Source: CAZEWZ01 sp964516765 (GTDB lineage Bacteria > Bacteroidota > Bacteroidia > Flavobacteriales > UBA7430). From it: 26,702 nucleotides of DNA. The notes under the pieces were generated by a model. It had not been told where the DNA came from. It searched no databases and saw nothing but the letters and a program-made list of their open reading frames with translations. The stretch covers positions 1 to 26,702 of the forward strand of contig CAZEWZ010000024.1 of assembly GCA_964516765.1 (NCBI GenBank), written 5' to 3'. A program made the translations under genes and the position numbers. Of this stretch, positions 25,901 to 26,702 are shown in pieces (within the stretch, counting starts at the first letter, position 1; each line of letters opens with the position of its first letter).

Positions 25901-26587
25901 ATGAACTACATATACAATGCATTATTTCTAATTATTATTTTCCTTTCCACAGGAATAGAACATCTTTCTGCTCAAAGTACTTATCTCTCTTTTTATGATT
26001 ATAATCGAAGCAGTATATTTTTGTCTGAAAATGAAGCGAATACAGAAATTTTGATTGAAGATTTTGATATTCAATATTTAGATGCGGCAATTTTTCATTT
26101 GACCAATATCGAACGATTTAAATTAAATCTTGAAGGTTTTAAGTTTTCTGATAATTTATACAAGTCTTCAATTCTTCATTCTGAGAAAATGATTGAATAT
26201 GAGTTTTTTGATCATATTAATAAAACTGAAAAAAGATGGCGGACTCCATCAGATCGGATATTTCATTTTGATTCTTCGTATATAGCTCTAGCTGAAAATA
26301 TTGTTGAGAATAATCTTTTAAATTATAAAGGAAAGTCACTTAAATACCGTACCAAATATAATGATGATGAATCTTTAGTATATTTGGATGTAAATAGTCA
26401 AATTATTCCATATATGACTTATTACCAACTAGCAGAACGACTACTTATCCAATGGATGAATTCTCCGCCACATCGAAAAAATATTTTAAATACTTCATAC
26501 AACCTTCTTGGATGTGCTTGTGCTATTGACGAATCTAAGATCCCCATTCTTATAAGATGCACTCAAAATTTTGGTCGCATTGACTAA
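25901..26587 (+). CDS. Secreted CAP (SCP/PR1) domain protein
   Basis: A 228-residue exported protein. Residues 1-25 form a signal peptide ending in LSAQ. The CAP domain (about 58-225) has its four cavity residues in place: H93 in ILHSEKM, E132 in ALAENIV, E179 in QLAERLL, and H191 in NSPPHRKNIL. A closing CTQNFG motif follows. The function of bacterial CAP proteins is largely unknown; peptidase, lipid-binding and cell-wall roles have been suggested for the superfamily. No lipoprotein or T9SS sorting signal is visible, so it is probably periplasmic. Only 32 bp separate its start from the divergent trxB start. Confidence 0.88.
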   Translation: MNYIYNALFLIIIFLSTGIEHLSAQSTYLSFYDYNRSSIFLSENEANTEILIEDFDIQYLDAAIFHLTNIERFKLNLEGFKFSDNLYKSSILHSEKMIEYEFFDHINKTEKRWRTPSDRIFHFDSSYIALAENIVENNLLNYKGKSLKYRTKYNDDESLVYLDVNSQIIPYMTYYQLAERLLIQWMNSPPHRKNILNTSYNLLGCACAIDESKIPILIRCTQNFGRID

Positions 26588-26610
26588 TTATATAATATTC
26601 TACTCGATAC

Positions 26611-26640
26611 TTGTTTAATAGTGCCTAATGTATATATTTG
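26611..26640 (+). promoter_or_regulatory. Promoter of the tRNA-Pro gene
   Basis: TTG (26611-26613), a 19-bp spacer and TATATTTG (26633-26640) match the Bacteroidota consensus at ideal spacing. The tRNA begins 13 bp downstream, implying a 5' leader of only a few bases. Confidence 0.72.
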
Positions 26641-26653
26641 CAATCTTATTGTT

Positions 26654-26702
26654 CGGGGTGTAGCGTAGCCCGGTTATCGCGCCTCGTTTGGGACGAGGAG
26701 GT
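26654..26702 (+). tRNA. tRNA-Pro (UGG), truncated by the window edge
   Basis: The 5' acceptor strand CGGGGTG (26654-26660), D arm with GGTT, and anticodon stem CCTCG/CGAGG (26682-26686 with 26694-26698) are clear. The 7-base loop TTTGGGA gives anticodon TGG. The T arm and 3' acceptor strand lie beyond the window. Confidence 0.9.

Noticed and set aside
25869..25922. Upstream ATG extending trxB by 18 residues
   Set aside because: The added residues do not resemble a TrxB N-terminus and would overlap the start of the divergent CAP gene.
1..26702. CRISPR arrays, insertion sequences, prophage or integration scars
   Set aside because: No regularly spaced repeats, transposase, integrase or phage genes were seen, and the visible tRNA is cut by the window edge, so an attachment site there cannot be judged.

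Overview
The window is a 26.7 kb piece of a low-G+C chromosome from a member of the Bacteroidota, most likely Flavobacteriia or a close relative. Four things point there: a secreted protein with a type IX secretion (type B) C-terminal domain; a TonB-dependent receptor with an N-terminal carboxypeptidase-regulatory-like domain; the pyrG-yidC pair and a short AMP nucleosidase of the Bacteroidota kind; and promoter-like elements of the form TTG-N18-22-TAnnTTTG. Genus cannot be decided from the sequence. Gene content is mainly core housekeeping. I see no prophage, insertion sequence, CRISPR array or defence island.

Layout. 1-2.35 kb: a large secreted choice-of-anchor-L/PKD protein, closed by a bidirectional terminator. 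2.37-6.6 kb: divergent lpdA (minus) and valS (plus). 6.7-8.45 kb: a DEAD-box RNA helicase with an Arg/Ser-rich tail, then a 472-bp very AT-rich gap. 8.9-11.16 kb: divergent PyrR-like phosphoribosyltransferase (minus) and SulP anion transporter (plus). 11.16-13.43 kb: a tightly packed set made of a small HsdR-N-type nuclease-like gene (minus), AMP nucleosidase (plus) and holA (minus), with touching or overlapping ends. 13.6-15.9 kb: a TonB-dependent receptor. 16.0-19.9 kb: a compact pyrG-yidC-acetyltransferase operon. 19.9-21.5 kb: a YbiT/YkpA-like ABC-F ATPase on the minus strand. 21.67-24.25 kb: a DUF423 membrane protein, then a histidine kinase/response regulator pair. 24.28-25.87 kb: msrA and trxB, both minus, a functionally linked redox pair. 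25.9-26.6 kb: a secreted CAP-domain protein. The window ends inside a tRNA-Pro(UGG) gene with a well-formed promoter.

Several starts were corrected by reading the DNA. The TonB receptor begins at 13637 because its promoter lies in the upstream extension. The response regulator begins at 23529, msrA at 24808 (the upstream candidate is a TTG) and trxB at 25868. The kinase starts with GTG.

The most interesting points are modest ones. The ABC-F protein appears to keep only one intact composite ATP site. A solitary PD-(D/E)XK HsdR-N protein has no modification partner here. The AT-rich gap carries a 15-bp long-range inverted repeat. Several putative promoters share a TAnnTTCG(CC) variant. I did not find a convincing undescribed multi-gene system.
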